Assembly (NCBI GenBank): GCA_937973965.1
Contig: CALJJQ010000088.1
Span: 1 to 34,794 of the forward strand
Origin: an uncultured Calothrix sp.
GTDB lineage: Bacteria; Cyanobacteriota; Cyanobacteriia; Cyanobacteriales; Nostocaceae
Direction of reading: 5' to 3'
DNA: 34,794 nt
A program made the position numbers and the translations under genes. Of the stretch, positions 1 to 10,168 are shown in pieces (position 1 is the first letter of the stretch; every line of letters starts with the position of its first letter). The notes under the pieces were generated by a model. That model searched no databases. It saw only the letters and a program-made list of their open reading frames with translations, and was not told where the DNA came from.

Positions 1-341
1 GTGTCTCCGTCGGTAAAGGTGTAGGTGTACTGGTAATATCTGGAGTTGGTTCTGGTTTGACTTCCAAGTTGATATCTGTATCCGTTTGTTCCTGGGTTGA
101 TTTAGTTACTTCCTCCTCTAGTTTTGGTTCAGAACTAGGAGACTTGGGTTTGAAATAATCTAAAAATGGTTTTTTATCTGGTTGAGGTGTCTCCGTCGGT
201 AAAGGTGTAGGTGTACTGGTAATATCTGGAGTTGGTTCTGGTTTGACTTCCAAGTTGATATCTGTATCCGTTTGTTCCTGGGTTGGTTTAGTTACTTCCT
301 CCTCTAGTTTTGGTTCAGAACTAGGAGACTTGGGTTTGAAA
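1..341. repeat. 186-bp in-frame direct repeat
   Basis: Bases 1-155 recur at 187-341 with one obvious difference (gttgattt against gttggttt). The period of 186 bp is exactly 62 codons, so the lipoprotein frame is kept. Near identity at base level points to a recent duplication or gene-conversion-maintained repeat; more units may lie beyond the left edge. Confidence 0.9.
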
Positions 342-1465
342 CGGTTTAAAAAGTTACCTACTTTTGATTCTGGTGCTGTTGTCGGTGTGACAACCGGTGT
401 GGGAGTTAGGACGGGTTCCGGTGTCGATTCCGCTTTGGGTGTCACAACAGGTGTGGGAGTTAGGACAGGTTCCGGTGTCGATTCCGCTTTGGGTGTCACA
501 ACAGGTTCCGGTGGATTATAACTAGGATCGACAATTCCCCTAACTTGCTCAACCGTTAATTCCCCGCGAATAATTTTAGACAGAACATCCTGTCCCTGGG
601 GTTGATAGTTAATCGTTCTAGTCGTTGTATTAAAAACGTTTTTAATCGGTTCTCCCTGGTCATCCAAAAATTCTAGTTGTACCCAATTTTTCCCTTTCTG
701 AAAACCTTTGAGATAAACTGATTGCCAACGGTCGAGAACGAATTTATCCCCATTAATTGTACAGCGAATTCGCCAATCGTTAATACTTCCCTTTTGGTTG
801 CTATTTGTACTTACTTGTAGGGGAGCATTAGTTAAATAAAAATCCAATAAAATCGGTTCTGCACCATAATCTCCATCCGGCAGATTATAGGTTAACAATG
901 GTAAATTAGATACTGGATTATTTTCATCCGTCTGTGTAAAAATATGGAAACTAACCTGAGCGTAGGCTCCATCATTTTTAAAGGTTTCAGACCAGGGTTT
1001 TTCCGCAATCACACGTAATGTGTGAGTTCCTGGTGTCAGATTCGATATTTTTAAAGGCTGCTGCAAGTCGTATACTTTGGCATAGGATTGCTGGTCGAGA
1101 ATCACGTGTAAATGTGGTCCTAAACCATATTTTCTGTCCTGAAAAATCGGTAAATCCTGAACCTGTAATCCCACAGTTAAACTGTCCGTCTGCAACACCT
1201 CATCATTCATTGGACTGACAATTTTTACCTGGGGACGGTATTTGTCTAAACTACGGTTTAACTCCTGAATCACCTCCGGTGGAGCTACCTCCGCTAACTT
1301 CCCTGACAACTTTGCAGGTAACTGGGTCTGCTTCGGTACTCCTAAAGATGGTGGTTGACTCACCGCTTTCTCCCCACCACAACTAGTTAAACCAATAATT
1401 AAAACTAATACTAAAAATAAACGCAGAATATAATTTAACGAACCTGATGAAAATAGTAATGCCAT
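1..1465 (-). CDS. Repeat-rich lipoprotein, 3' end outside window
   Basis: An open frame reads leftwards from an ATG at 1465 to the window edge, 488 codons without a stop, so the C-terminus is missing. The N-terminus is a lipoprotein signal: a hydrophobic run at residues 16-25, then the lipobox LTSC with Cys29 as predicted lipidation site. Residues about 60-270 look like extracytoplasmic beta-sandwich sequence (for example GLGPHLHVILD). The rest is Pro/Thr/Glu-rich linker built of two nested repeats, one of 18 residues (TPEPVLTPTPVVTPKAES) and one of 62 residues. Membrane attachment with a long extended stalk is inferred. No catalytic motif is visible and I do not recognise a named family. It diverges from psaA across an 847-base spacer. 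Confidence 0.75.
   Translation of the reverse strand, partial: MALLFSSGSLNYILRLFLVLVLIIGLTSCGGEKAVSQPPSLGVPKQTQLPAKLSGKLAEVAPPEVIQELNRSLDKYRPQVKIVSPMNDEVLQTDSLTVGLQVQDLPIFQDRKYGLGPHLHVILDQQSYAKVYDLQQPLKISNLTPGTHTLRVIAEKPWSETFKNDGAYAQVSFHIFTQTDENNPVSNLPLLTYNLPDGDYGAEPILLDFYLTNAPLQVSTNSNQKGSINDWRIRCTINGDKFVLDRWQSVYLKGFQKGKNWVQLEFLDDQGEPIKNVFNTTTRTINYQPQGQDVLSKIIRGELTVEQVRGIVDPSYNPPEPVVTPKAESTPEPVLTPTPVVTPKAESTPEPVLTPTPVVTPTTAPESKVGNFLNRFKPKSPSSEPKLEEEVTKPTQEQTDTDINLEVKPEPTPDITSTPTPLPTETPQPDKKPFLDYFKPKSPSSEPKLEEEVTKSTQEQTDTDINLEVKPEPTPDITSTPTPLPTET
385..513. repeat. 54-bp tandem repeat in lipoprotein gene
   Basis: Two full units and a partial third unit of period 54 bp (18 codons). The motif ggtgtgggagttaggac starts at 396 and 450. 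On the minus strand it encodes the Pro/Thr-rich 18-residue unit of the lipoprotein stalk. Confidence 0.85.
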
Positions 1466-1973
1466 ACCTATAGGGTCAGGTCTGTGACTAATTTCGCTAT
1501 GGCTACTCCTTTCCCATCTCGCTGTCCAGGTCTTCATGGCTCATAACCCCCACAACAACTCAAAAATCGGAACGGGTTTATACAACCCTGAATTATTGTG
1601 ACGCAAACTCCCCTAAACAGCATACTAATTCAGTCTGAATATCCCATGTGCTGATTTGAGATTAGTTTTACCTCAGATTGCGATCGCCATCTTCTCCACT
1701 TTTACAGGTACAAATATCCTATCGTTTCACTAGAGATAACTCCATCGTCATACAGCAAATAAACTATTAATAAATGTAACTAAGCGAATAGAGTTAATTT
1801 ATGTTTATAATTTTGGACAAGTAGTTTTTAAATTACTTAACATAATAGATTTAAATCCTAAATATTAGGTTTATACACAAAAATTTACTTAATTTAGGCA
1901 TACAGAATTAGTAAAAGTGCTGATTTTCACCTTTGTCAATGGGAAATCAGAAAAGAAAATCCAAGCTGAAACG

Positions 1974-1991
1974 CTTACATAGCAAGACATT
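1974..1991 (+). promoter_or_regulatory. Candidate HLR1 (RpaB-binding) site upstream of psaA
   Basis: The sequence cttacatagcaagacatt resembles the HLR1 direct repeat (G/T)TTACAWW-NN-(G/T)TTACAWW. The first half is good (TTACATA); the second is weak (AGACATT). HLR1 elements control photosystem I genes through the response regulator RpaB in other cyanobacteria. The position about 320 bases before the start codon is plausible, but this match is by eye only. Confidence 0.35.
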
Positions 1992-2055
1992 AGCTGTTTT
2001 TCTTGAGAATAAAATTTCCTAATTGTTTACCTTTGTAAAATAAATCAAAAAAGTA

Positions 2056-2132
2056 TTGACAATTAGCCGGATACATAGGATTGGAACCTAGATTTAGCAA
2101 ATATTTTGGCGAATTTAAATTATTGTTAAAAT
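2056..2132 (+). promoter_or_regulatory. Candidate psaA promoter elements
   Basis: A perfect -35 type hexamer TTGACA lies at 2056-2061, but its best -10 (TAGGAT, 2076-2081) is only 14 bases away. A second pair, TTGGCG at 2106-2111 and TAAAAT at 2127-2132 with a 15-base spacer, would start transcription near 2140 and leave a leader of about 170 bases. Neither pair is ideal. Confidence 0.35.
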
Positions 2133-2302
2133 GTCTCCAACAATGTAGGAGAGAAGACTTTATAATTCAACAGAAACCACTCTCCACATGAAAGTCGAAA
2201 ATTCACTTGCCAGTGCAAACAAGATTGGCAAAGCGAGTTAAAGTGGATCATAACCACGAAGACCAAGTGTGGTAATTATTAATCCTCAATCCCTTTTAAG
2301 AG

Positions 2303-2309
2303 AGGAGGT
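2303..2309 (+). promoter_or_regulatory. Strong psaA ribosome binding site
   Basis: AGGAGGT ends three bases before the ATG at 2313. It fixes the psaA start and is among the strongest Shine-Dalgarno matches in the window; psaB has only a weak one. Confidence 0.8.
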
Positions 2310-2312
2310 CGA

Positions 2313-4571
2313 ATGACGATTAGTCCTCCGGAGCGAGAGGAAAAGAAGGCAAGAGTGATAGTCGATAAAGACCCAGTGCCAACTTCCTTTGAGAAGTGGG
2401 GACAACCAGGTCATTTCGATCGCACCCTTGCTAGAGGTCCAAAAACCACAACCTGGATTTGGAACCTCCACGCACTCGCCCACGATTTTGATACACATAC
2501 AAGCGATTTAGAAGATATTTCCCGCAAAATCTTTGCAGCGCACTTCGGACACCTGTCGGTTGTGTTTCTGTGGTTGAGTGGGATGATATTCCACGGCGCG
2601 AAGTTCTCGAACTACGAAGCCTGGTTAAGTGACCCTTTAAATATCAAACCCAGTGCCCAGGTCGTCTGGCCGATTGTCGGGCAAGATATTCTCAATGGTG
2701 ATGTTGGTGGTGGGTTCCACGGCATCCAAATCACCTCTGGTCTATTCCAAATTTGGCGGGGTTGGGGTATTACTAGCTCCTTCCAGTTATATGTCACAGC
2801 CATTGGCGGTTTAGTCATGGCAGCTTTGATGTTGTTTGCTGGTTGGTTCCACTACCACAAACGGGCACCCAAGTTGGAATGGTTCCAAAACGTTGAATCG
2901 ATGCTCAATCACCACCTAGCAGTGTTGCTGGGTTGCGGTTCCTTGGGTTGGGCAGGACACTTGATTCACGTTTCTGCACCCATTAACAAAATGATGGATG
3001 CAGGCGTAGCGGTGAAGGATATTCCCCTACCCCACGAATTCATCCTCAACAAGAGCGTATTAATTGATCTATTCCCTGGCTTTGCCAGTGGTTTAACACC
3101 ATTCTTTACCTTGAATTGGGGTCAATACGCGGACTTTTTGACCTTCAAAGGCGGACTCAACCCCGTTACTGGTGGTCTATGGATGACCGACATTGCGCAT
3201 CACCACTTAGCGATCGCAGTTGTCTTCATCGTAGCTGGTCACATGTACCGCACCAACTGGGGTATTGGTCACAGCATTAAAGAAATCCTCGAAAACCACA
3301 AAGGACCCTTTACCGGCGAAGGTCACAAAGGTCTGTACGAAAACTTGACCACCTCGTGGCACGCCCAATTGGCAACTAACTTAGCATTCCTAGGTTCGTT
3401 GACCATCATCGTGGCTCACCACATGTACGCGATGCCTCCCTATCCGTACTTAGCAACAGACTACGCAACCCAACTGTGTATCTTCACCCATCACATGTGG
3501 ATTGGCGGATTCTGTATCGTCGGTGGTGCAGCACACGCAGCAATCTTTATGGTGCGCGATTATGACCCAGTAGTGAACCAAAACAACGTTTTGGATCGCG
3601 TAATCCGTCACCGTGATGCCATCATTTCCCACCTCAACTGGGTATGTATTTTCCTCGGCTTCCACAGCTTCGGACTATACATTCATAACGACACAATGCG
3701 GGCATTGGGTCGTCCCCAAGATATGTTCTCCGACACTGCAATTCAATTGCAGCCAGTCTTTGCCCAGTGGGTACAAAGCCTACACACCCTCGCCCCTGGT
3801 GGTACTGCACCGAACGCAGCCCAAGTTGTCAGCCATGCATTTGGTGGTGGTGTAGTTGCCGTTGGTGGTAAGGTAGCGATGATGCCGATTGCCTTGGGAA
3901 CTGCTGATTTCCTAGTTCACCATATTCACGCATTCACCATTCACGTTACCGTTTTAATTCTGCTCAAAGGCATGTTATTTGCCCGTAGCTCACGTCTGAT
4001 TCCAGACAAAGCGAACCTCGGTTTCCGCTTCCCTTGTGACGGGCCAGGTCGAGGCGGTACATGTCAAGTATCCGGTTGGGACCACGTGTTCCTCGGATTA
4101 TTCTGGATGTACAACTCCCTCTCAATTGTAATTTTCCACTTTAGCTGGAAGATGCAATCAGATGTGTGGGGTACAGTCGATGCGGCGGGTAATGTTTCCC
4201 ACATTACTGGTGGTAACTTTGCTCAAAGCGCGATTACTATCAATGGTTGGTTGCGTGACTTCTTATGGGCGCAAGCCTCACAAGTCATCAATTCCTACGG
4301 TAGTGCCCTCTCCGCCTACGGTATCATGTTCCTAGGTGCGCACTTCATCTGGGCATTCAGCTTAATGTTCCTGTTCAGTGGTCGTGGCTACTGGCAAGAA
4401 TTGATTGAGTCGATTGTCTGGGCACACAACAAGCTGAAGGTTGCTCCTGCGATCCAACCGCGTGCATTGAGTATTGTTCAAGGTCGTGCAGTTGGCGTTG
4501 CCCATTATCTCCTCGGAGGTATTGCGACAACCTGGGCATTCTTCCACGCCCACATACTCTCGGTCGGCTAA
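2313..4571 (+). CDS. psaA: Photosystem I P700 apoprotein A1
   Basis: PsaA pairs with PsaB in the thylakoid membrane to form the photosystem I core that binds P700, the primary acceptors, most antenna chlorophylls and the 4Fe-4S cluster FX. At 752 residues it is full length. The FX loop [12 protein letters not shown] is present, with cluster ligands Cys575 and Cys584. Many His-rich transmembrane segments match the family, including the chlorophyll-ligand stretch near [12 protein letters not shown]. The start is set by AGGAGGT just upstream. It lies 178 bases before psaB in the same direction, the usual psaAB arrangement. Function is certain from family identity. Confidence 0.99.
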   Translation: MTISPPEREEKKARVIVDKDPVPTSFEKWGQPGHFDRTLARGPKTTTWIWNLHALAHDFDTHTSDLEDISRKIFAAHFGHLSVVFLWLSGMIFHGAKFSNYEAWLSDPLNIKPSAQVVWPIVGQDILNGDVGGGFHGIQITSGLFQIWRGWGITSSFQLYVTAIGGLVMAALMLFAGWFHYHKRAPKLEWFQNVESMLNHHLAVLLGCGSLGWAGHLIHVSAPINKMMDAGVAVKDIPLPHEFILNKSVLIDLFPGFASGLTPFFTLNWGQYADFLTFKGGLNPVTGGLWMTDIAHHHLAIAVVFIVAGHMYRTNWGIGHSIKEILENHKGPFTGEGHKGLYENLTTSWHAQLATNLAFLGSLTIIVAHHMYAMPPYPYLATDYATQLCIFTHHMWIGGFCIVGGAAHAAIFMVRDYDPVVNQNNVLDRVIRHRDAIISHLNWVCIFLGFHSFGLYIHNDTMRALGRPQDMFSDTAIQLQPVFAQWVQSLHTLAPGGTAPNAAQVVSHAFGGGVVAVGGKVAMMPIALGTADFLVHHIHAFTIHVTVLILLKGMLFARSSRLIPDKANLGFRFPCDGPGRGGTCQVSGWDHVFLGLFWMYNSLSIVIFHFSWKMQSDVWGTVDAAGNVSHITGGNFAQSAITINGWLRDFLWAQASQVINSYGSALSAYGIMFLGAHFIWAFSLMFLFSGRGYWQELIESIVWAHNKLKVAPAIQPRALSIVQGRAVGVAHYLLGGIATTWAFFHAHILSVG

Positions 4572-4576
4572 TTCGC

Positions 4577-4604
4577 CATCAATTAAAGATTTAATTAATT
4601 GATG
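4577..4604 (+). other. Inverted repeat between psaA and psaB
   Basis: CATCAATTAA at 4577-4586 and TTAATTGATG at 4595-4604 form a perfect 10-bp, AT-rich stem with an 8-base loop, a few bases after the psaA stop. There is no T-run, so it is not a standard terminator. It could be a processing or stability element of a psaA-psaB transcript; that role is inferred. Confidence 0.5.
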
Positions 4605-4749
4605 TTAAGGGTTAGGAGTTGCAGGTATGGGTAAATGAGTTAATTGAATAGTTAGCTTATCGATCCAAAGCTTGTAACTCTTAACTCCCACCTTCACTTT
4701 CATCAAAAGCTGAAAACAAAGGCTCAAGGTCAGAGGATTTATCAAACCT

Positions 4750-6975
4750 ATGGCAACAAAATTTCCAAAATTTAGCCAAGACCTCGCGCAGGACCCGACG
4801 ACGCGTCGGATCTGGTATGCGATGGCTATGGGGAATGACTTTGAAAGCCATGATGGGATGACCGAAGAAAATCTTTACCAAAAGATTTTTGCAACTCACT
4901 TCGGACACCTGGCAATCATTTTCCTATGGGCATCCAGCCTCCTGTTCCACGTCGCTTGGCAAGGCAACTTTGAACAGTGGATTAAAGATCCTCTTCACAT
5001 CCGTCCCATTGCCCATGCAATTTGGGATCCCCACTTTGGTAAACCAGCGATTGAAGCATTTACCCAAGCTGGTGCTAGCAATCCTGTAAATATTGCCTAC
5101 TCTGGTGTCTACCACTGGTGGTACACCATCGGGATGCGTACCAACAACGACCTGTATACAGGTTCAGTATTCCTCCTGTTGTTATCCGCAGTCTTACTAT
5201 TCGCAGGTTGGTTACATTTACAACCGAAGTTCCGTCCTAGCCTCTCTTGGTTCAAGAGTGCCGAGCCTCGCCTTAACCACCACCTAGCTGGTTTGTTTGG
5301 TGTTAGCTCCTTAGCATGGACTGGTCACTTAGTACACGTAGCTATCCCTGAATCTCGCGGTGTTCACGTAGGTTGGGATAACTTCTTGTCGGTTGCACCC
5401 CACCCGGCTGGATTGACCCCCTTCTTTACAGGTAACTGGGGTGTTTACGCCCAAGATCCCGATACTGCTGGTCACATCTTTGGTACATCCCAAGGTGCTG
5501 GTAGTGCAATTTTGACCTTCTTAGGTGGATTCCACCCGCAAACTGAATCGCTGTGGTTAACCGACATGGCTCACCACCACCTCGCGATCGCAGTTTTATT
5601 CATTGTTGCTGGTCACATGTACCGTACCAACTTTGGTATTGGTCACAGCATCAAAGAAATGATGAATGCGAAAACATTCTTTGGTAGCAAAGTTGAAGGA
5701 CCTTTCAACCTACCCCACCAAGGTTTGTACGATACCATCAACAATTCCTTACACTTCCAACTGTCCTTAGCACTAGCTGCTTTAGGAACCATCTGCTCAT
5801 TGGTAGCTCAACACATGTACTCTCTGCCTCCCTACGCATTTATCGCGAGGGATTACACAACCCAGGCAGCATTGTACACCCACCACCAGTACATCGCTGG
5901 TTTCTTGATGGTTGGAGCCTTTGCCCATGCAGCCATCTTCTGGGTACGTGACTACGACCCCGAACAAAACAAAGGCAACGTACTTGACCGTGTTCTGAAG
6001 CACAAAGAAGCGATTATTTCCCACCTCAGTTGGGTATCCCTTTTCCTAGGCTTCCACACCCTCAGCTTGTACGTTCACAACGACGTAGTTGTTGCCTTCG
6101 GTACACCCGAAAAACAAATCCTGATTGAGCCGGTATTTGCTCAATTCATCCAAGCATCCCACGGTAAAGTACTCTACGGGTTGAACACTCTCCTTTCCAA
6201 CCCCGAAAGTGTTGCTTACACCGCCTTCCCCAACTACGGTAACGTTTGGTTACAAGGGTGGTTAGATGCAATCAACAGTGGTACTAACTCCCTGTTCCTA
6301 ACCATTGGACCTGGCGACTTCTTGGTACACCACGCCTTTGCTCTAGCAATCCACACCACCACCCTTGTATTAGTTAAAGGTGCGTTGGATGCTCGTGGTT
6401 CCAAATTAATGCCAGACAAAAAAGACTTTGGTTATGCCTTCCCTTGCGACGGTCCTGGTCGTGGCGGTACTTGCGATATCTCTGCTTGGGACGCGTTCTA
6501 CCTAGCTATGTTCTGGATGTTGAACACCATTGGTTGGGTAACCTTCTACTGGCACTGGAAACATCTGGCAATTTGGCAAGGAAACGTCGCTCAATTTAAC
6601 GAAAACTCCACCTACTTAATGGGTTGGTTCCGTGATTACCTCTGGGCGAACTCTGCACAGTTAATTAACGGTTATAACCCTTACGGGATGAATAACCTGT
6701 CGGTTTGGGCTTGGATGTTCTTGTTTGGACACCTAGTTTGGGCAACTGGTTTCATGTTCTTGATTTCATGGCGTGGTTACTGGCAAGAGTTGATTGAAAC
6801 CTTGGTTTGGGCACACGAACGTACTCCATTGGCGAACCTAGTTCGTTGGAAAGATAAACCCGTTGCACTCTCCATCGTTCAAGCTCGTTTAGTCGGTTTA
6901 GCACACTTTACGGTTGGTTACGTGCTCACCTATGCCGCCTTCCTGATTGCTTCGACGGCTGGTAAGTTTGGTTGA
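4750..6975 (+). CDS. psaB: Photosystem I P700 apoprotein A2
   Basis: PsaB is the second core subunit of photosystem I and partner of PsaA in binding P700 and FX. At 741 residues it is full length. The FX loop [12 protein letters not shown] is present with Cys566 and Cys575. The N-terminal [16 protein letters not shown] and the region around [12 protein letters not shown] are typical. The Shine-Dalgarno is weak (agagga about 10 bases upstream), unlike psaA. A hairpin terminator follows at 7015-7040, so psaAB probably forms one transcription unit ending there. Confidence 0.99.
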   Translation: MATKFPKFSQDLAQDPTTRRIWYAMAMGNDFESHDGMTEENLYQKIFATHFGHLAIIFLWASSLLFHVAWQGNFEQWIKDPLHIRPIAHAIWDPHFGKPAIEAFTQAGASNPVNIAYSGVYHWWYTIGMRTNNDLYTGSVFLLLLSAVLLFAGWLHLQPKFRPSLSWFKSAEPRLNHHLAGLFGVSSLAWTGHLVHVAIPESRGVHVGWDNFLSVAPHPAGLTPFFTGNWGVYAQDPDTAGHIFGTSQGAGSAILTFLGGFHPQTESLWLTDMAHHHLAIAVLFIVAGHMYRTNFGIGHSIKEMMNAKTFFGSKVEGPFNLPHQGLYDTINNSLHFQLSLALAALGTICSLVAQHMYSLPPYAFIARDYTTQAALYTHHQYIAGFLMVGAFAHAAIFWVRDYDPEQNKGNVLDRVLKHKEAIISHLSWVSLFLGFHTLSLYVHNDVVVAFGTPEKQILIEPVFAQFIQASHGKVLYGLNTLLSNPESVAYTAFPNYGNVWLQGWLDAINSGTNSLFLTIGPGDFLVHHAFALAIHTTTLVLVKGALDARGSKLMPDKKDFGYAFPCDGPGRGGTCDISAWDAFYLAMFWMLNTIGWVTFYWHWKHLAIWQGNVAQFNENSTYLMGWFRDYLWANSAQLINGYNPYGMNNLSVWAWMFLFGHLVWATGFMFLISWRGYWQELIETLVWAHERTPLANLVRWKDKPVALSIVQARLVGLAHFTVGYVLTYAAFLIASTAGKFG

Positions 6976-7014
6976 TAAATCTATATTTATCTGCTGTTAA
7001 GTAATTAAGAAATT

Positions 7015-7040
7015 CCCCTACCCTGTGGTGGGGGATTTTT
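7015..7040 (+). terminator. Rho-independent terminator after psaB
   Basis: Stem CCCCTACC (7015-7022) pairs with GGTGGGGG (7027-7034) around a CTGT loop with one T-G pair, followed by ATTTTT and a further T-rich stretch. It lies 40 bases past the psaB stop. Confidence 0.85.
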
Positions 7041-7063
7041 CATTTTAAGTTATTAATTTAGGA

Positions 7064-7483
7064 TTGGTTAAATTATCTTGGATTGTTTATTCCCCATCAA
7101 AAAGTCTAGTAGCAGAATCATATTTTGAGTATCAAATTCAGGAATGCGATCGCCGAGACTCCGAATTAAAATCAGAAAGACAATCAATTCTAATTAACCA
7201 GCTGACAGATAAATTTGCCACAGATTTTATTGAATGGTTAGTGGAAGACTTTGAAAAGAAAAAATTAATGTTAGACAATTATCCCAACCATTCTAATCTC
7301 TTTGAACTTTGTGGGGCAAAATTACTAGTTACGAGTAATTCATTTAACAGAAGTCTAATCACGAGAATGGGTCGTCTTTGGGAAGACATATCTAACATTA
7401 GTCCTTATGTTATAATTTCCGAATATGAATTCGGAGTTAAAATCACAGGCGTTGATCTTATTATATTCTCAAAATATATTTAG
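7064..7483 (+). pseudogene. Probable type II restriction endonuclease, 3'-truncated
   Basis: A 139-codon frame with no ATG start; TTG at 7064 is the best available, as an in-frame stop lies at 7046. Near the C-terminus the sequence reads RMGRLWEDISNISP, then E-(Y)-E-FGVKITGVDLIIF. This resembles the first half of a PD-(D/E)XK restriction nuclease core, where the Gly-x-Asp of the GVDLII strand is normally followed by an E-x-K strand. That second strand is missing: the frame stops six residues later. The partner is the cytosine methyltransferase fragment it faces and overlaps by 23 bases. The specificity family cannot be named. The R call rests mainly on this pairing and on the GVDLII motif; an unrelated small protein remains possible. 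Confidence 0.5.
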
Positions 7484-7793
7484 TTTGTTTTGCACAGTTA
7501 AAAAGTTGACAGGGAGGACCACCTGTGACTAAATCCACTTCACCTGGATTCAAAGGTCTATCTAATCCCAGAATTTTTCCTGCTGCTTCTAATAATTCTT
7601 TGCTGCTAATTTTTTCGATCTCTTTGGGTATGGCAATTTCTTGAAGATGTGGACGATTTAGGGCTATGGTTTTAACTGCATCTTTATCTTTCTCAACTAC
7701 AGCAACGGTATGAAATCCTGATTGCTCCATACCTAAATCTAAACCAAATGCCCCTGAAAACAAGGAAATGGAAATAGCCTTACCATTAATCAT
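7461..7793 (-). pseudogene. DNA cytosine-5 methyltransferase, 3'-truncated
   Basis: The 110-codon frame begins normally with motif I (ISLFSGAFGLDLG, residues 8-20), the SAM-binding acidic motif II (VVEKDKDAV, near 33-40) and motif IV (GGPPCQ, with catalytic Cys95). Directly after Q96 the sequence departs from the family (LFNCAKQTKY) and stops. Cytosine-5 methyltransferases are usually more than 300 residues, so the target-recognition domain and motifs VI-X are missing. No activity is expected. The loss point falls within about 40 bases of where the facing nuclease fragment loses homology, which suggests one deletion removed the 3' ends of both genes. Confidence 0.85.
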
Positions 7794-7939
7794 ATCAATT
7801 TAATGACTCCTAAAAGCGGTCGATTTCAAGGGATTATTAACTTAATTATAGGAATGATTATAGGAATGGTTGCTGGTCAATATCCGGAGAAAGTTAGAAT
7901 AAGACCATCCCCACCTAAATGCAAGGTAGAGCGATCGCT

Positions 7940-8650
7940 ATGGTACTGACACAACAAACCCCAACCACCATCATCTACCCGGACAGCGATGGACAACCAA
8001 TGGCTGATAATACCAAACAATTTCAATGGATAGTCACTATTAAAGAAAACCTGGAAATATTGTTTGCATCCCAACCGGATGTGTTTGTAGCTGGAGATTT
8101 ACTGTGGTATCCGGTGGAGGGAGAATTAATCCGTCAAGCTCCTGATGTCTTAGTTGTGTTTGGTAGACCCAAGGGAGACAGGGGTTCTTACAAACAATGG
8201 GAAGAAGATAATATCCCTGTCCAAGTTGTGTTTGAAATCCTGTCTCCAGGAAATACCCTCAAGGAAATGGCAAAAAAACAGAAGTTCTACGAACGCTATG
8301 GAGTTGAGGAGTATTATATCTACGACCCCGACAAAAATGATTTGAATGGTTGGTTGCGAAGTCAAGAAGGAGAATTAGAAGTAATTGAAGAGATGAATAC
8401 TTGGGTCAGTCCGCGTTTGGGTATCCGCTTTCATCTCACACCTCAAACCCTGGAAATATACCGTCCCGATGGGGAGAAATTTCTGACATCTGTGGAACTT
8501 GCACAACAACGGGAACAGGAGCGTCAGCGTGCAGAAACCGAACGTCAACGTGCAGATAATGCACTTTCCCAACTCGAAGAGGAAAGAAAGCGGTATCAGG
8601 ATTTATTGCAAAAATTACAGGAAAAAGGTATTGATCCTGAGAGGTTGTAG
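7940..8650 (+). CDS. Uma2-family (DUF820) putative nuclease
   Basis: Uma2/DUF820 proteins are very abundant in cyanobacteria and carry a PD-(D/E)XK-type nuclease fold; their biological role is unknown. The expected core is visible: GDLLWYP, then APDVLVVFG (Pro-Asp), then VVFEILSPGN (Glu), then the KKQKFYERYGVEEYYIYDP segment. The final 55 residues form a charged, Gln/Glu/Arg-rich coiled coil, common in this family. I chose the ATG at 7940 rather than 7919: the extra seven residues are encoded by a HIP1 site (gcgatcgc) and an AAGG lies 13 bases upstream of 7940. It stands alone between the R-M remnant and a repeat-filled gap. Confidence 0.85.
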   Translation: MVLTQQTPTTIIYPDSDGQPMADNTKQFQWIVTIKENLEILFASQPDVFVAGDLLWYPVEGELIRQAPDVLVVFGRPKGDRGSYKQWEEDNIPVQVVFEILSPGNTLKEMAKKQKFYERYGVEEYYIYDPDKNDLNGWLRSQEGELEVIEEMNTWVSPRLGIRFHLTPQTLEIYRPDGEKFLTSVELAQQREQERQRAETERQRADNALSQLEEERKRYQDLLQKLQEKGIDPERL

Positions 8651-8774
8651 CGTGTGTGCAGGTCAACCCAAATTTGCCAATCAGCATATTACCGGATTTC
8701 TCTGAAGAGGATGTTTTAAAAGTCGATTTTAATACTTAAAAAGCTCGTTTTTTGGAAGTAGGCAGAAGGGAGAG

Positions 8775-8794
8775 AGACGCGACGTGTCGCGTCT
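8775..8794. repeat. AGACGCGAC palindrome
   Basis: Arms AGACGCGAC and GTCGCGTCT pair perfectly around a 2-base loop, followed by gtacag. Similar cores occur at 11180-11199 and 12763-12782, and a relative at 28341-28362. Confidence 0.8.
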
Positions 8795-8883
8795 GTACAG
8801 TTTGAGCCTATTTACTCTCTATCAATAAGTGGTTGATAAAGTATTTATTGACACTTGACCAACATCCTCTAAGTAACTGATAC

Positions 8884-8992
8884 AGCAATCCGATTTAAGT
8901 CGTGAAAAATAGCGTGCCGTTGACTGATGACTGGTAACTGTTAACCGTCAACTGTCAACCGTTAACAACCCTACATGTAAGATTTTACAAAT
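8884..8992 (+). repeat. Dispersed repeat, uninterrupted copy
   Basis: The block runs from agcaatccgatttaagt to gattttacaaat and contains four heptamers (ctgttaa ccgtcaa ctgtcaa ccgttaa, 8938-8965). An inverted copy at 17529-17723 matches on both sides of a 96-bp insertion, so this copy represents the empty site. Confidence 0.8.
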
Positions 8993-9215
8993 CCCCCTCG
9001 GACTGCTGTCAGTCTTGAGTGACAGATGAATTTTCCTTCTACTCCCTACTCCCTGTAGGTTTGAGGAATTTGTGAGAAATACAGGAGCAATTCCACCAAA
9101 ATATGAAGATAATGCAAAATCTTAAATATTTAGTCATATTGGCATATATTTGCTACCGAGAAAGGGGATAAATAAAAAATAGAAATATTTACTGCATTTA
9201 CCCCTGTTTGAAGCT

Positions 9216-9947
9216 ATGACCTACTGTCTGCGTATCGCGGATATGGCGGAAACTGAACGACCACGCGAAAGATTGCTCACCTACGGTGCAAAAACCCTCT
9301 CAACGGCTGAACTGATTGCCATTTTACTGGGAACAGGTCAAGGTGCAGGTAAATTATCGGCTGTGGGATTAGGACAATTAATTTTACAGGAGTTAGGACA
9401 ACATCAACGGGAACCGTTAGTAGTGTTACGGGATGTCAGTGCAGCAGAGTTGATGCAAATTGATGGAATTGGTCCAGCGAAGGCCACAAGTATCCTCGCA
9501 GCAGTAGAATTGGGTAAGCGAACATTTCAATCCCGTCCCAATGATAAAACTGTGATTGATAGTCCCGCAGCTGCAGCCGCAGCGTTAAGTCAAGACCTGA
9601 TGTGGCAAAGTACTGAAAGGTTTGCTGTCGTTTTATTAGATGTCAAAAATCGACTATTGGGAACCCAAGTGATTACGGTGGGAACCGCTACAGAGACCCT
9701 TGCACCACCGAGAGAAATCTTTCGTGAAGCAATAAAACATAATGCTACTCGTTTAATTATTGCCCATAATCACCCATCGGGAAATATTGAACCGAGTCAA
9801 ACAGATATTGAACTTACCCGTCAATTATTAGCTGGTGCAAAGCTATTAAATATTCCTTTGCTCGACCATTTGATTTTGGGGGATGGTAATTTTCAAAGTT
9901 TGCGGGAAATTACGACTTTGTGGGATGAGTGTCCCCAAGGAGAGTAA
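9216..9947 (+). CDS. radC: RadC-family JAB/MPN domain protein
   Basis: This 243-residue protein is the usual RadC length. A helix-hairpin-helix-like segment ([19 protein letters not shown], about 78-96) precedes the JAB/MPN metalloprotease-like domain. The metal motif is [10 protein letters not shown]...D, with His184, His186, Ser188 and Asp197. RadC was named for a DNA-repair phenotype later questioned; the biochemical role remains unresolved. The start at 9216 has no clear Shine-Dalgarno. The flanking spacers are long, so it appears to be a single-gene unit. Confidence 0.93.
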   Translation: MTYCLRIADMAETERPRERLLTYGAKTLSTAELIAILLGTGQGAGKLSAVGLGQLILQELGQHQREPLVVLRDVSAAELMQIDGIGPAKATSILAAVELGKRTFQSRPNDKTVIDSPAAAAAALSQDLMWQSTERFAVVLLDVKNRLLGTQVITVGTATETLAPPREIFREAIKHNATRLIIAHNHPSGNIEPSQTDIELTRQLLAGAKLLNIPLLDHLILGDGNFQSLREITTLWDECPQGE

Positions 9948-10168
9948 TCCGTCCACCATCGAATTTTGGATTTTGGATGCCTACTGTCACCCGTCATTTC
10001 TATGCTGACAAACCGCTATCCCTACTCCCAATTGTCAGGGTTTGCTCAATAAATCAACTTCTGAGTTATTGAGTAAAACTCAATTTATTCATAAAATTAG
10101 TAAAATAGCATACATTTTGTATTCGCATTTTCTGCCGATTGCGTAATAGACACTTGGAGGGGTTTAGG

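Larger units (their letters stand above)
1466..2312. promoter_or_regulatory. Divergent spacer and psaA leader
   Basis: This 847-base gap separates the divergent lipoprotein and psaA genes and holds no convincing ORF. The left half includes a HIP1 site near 1680. From about 1740 the sequence is AT-rich, as expected for a strongly expressed photosystem promoter with a long leader. Candidate elements are listed separately. Long upstream regions with multiple promoters are typical of cyanobacterial psaA; the exact start sites here cannot be read from sequence. Confidence 0.6.
8651..9215. other. Intergenic region with palindromes and heptamer repeats
   Basis: This 565-base gap before radC has no credible ORF. 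It holds an AGACGCGAC palindrome (8775-8794), a longer dispersed repeat with a heptanucleotide core (8884-8992), and a ctactccctactccctg stretch near 9040 of a kind that recurs near 12890 and 17810. The last 150 bases are AT-rich and presumably include the radC promoter. Confidence 0.6.

Noticed and set aside
243-521. Plus-strand repeat-rich 92-codon frame
   Set aside because: It is the antisense shadow of the lipoprotein repeats on the minus strand.
8938-8965. Heptamer run as a CRISPR-like array
   Set aside because: Units are contiguous 7-mers without spacers; it is a short tandem repeat.
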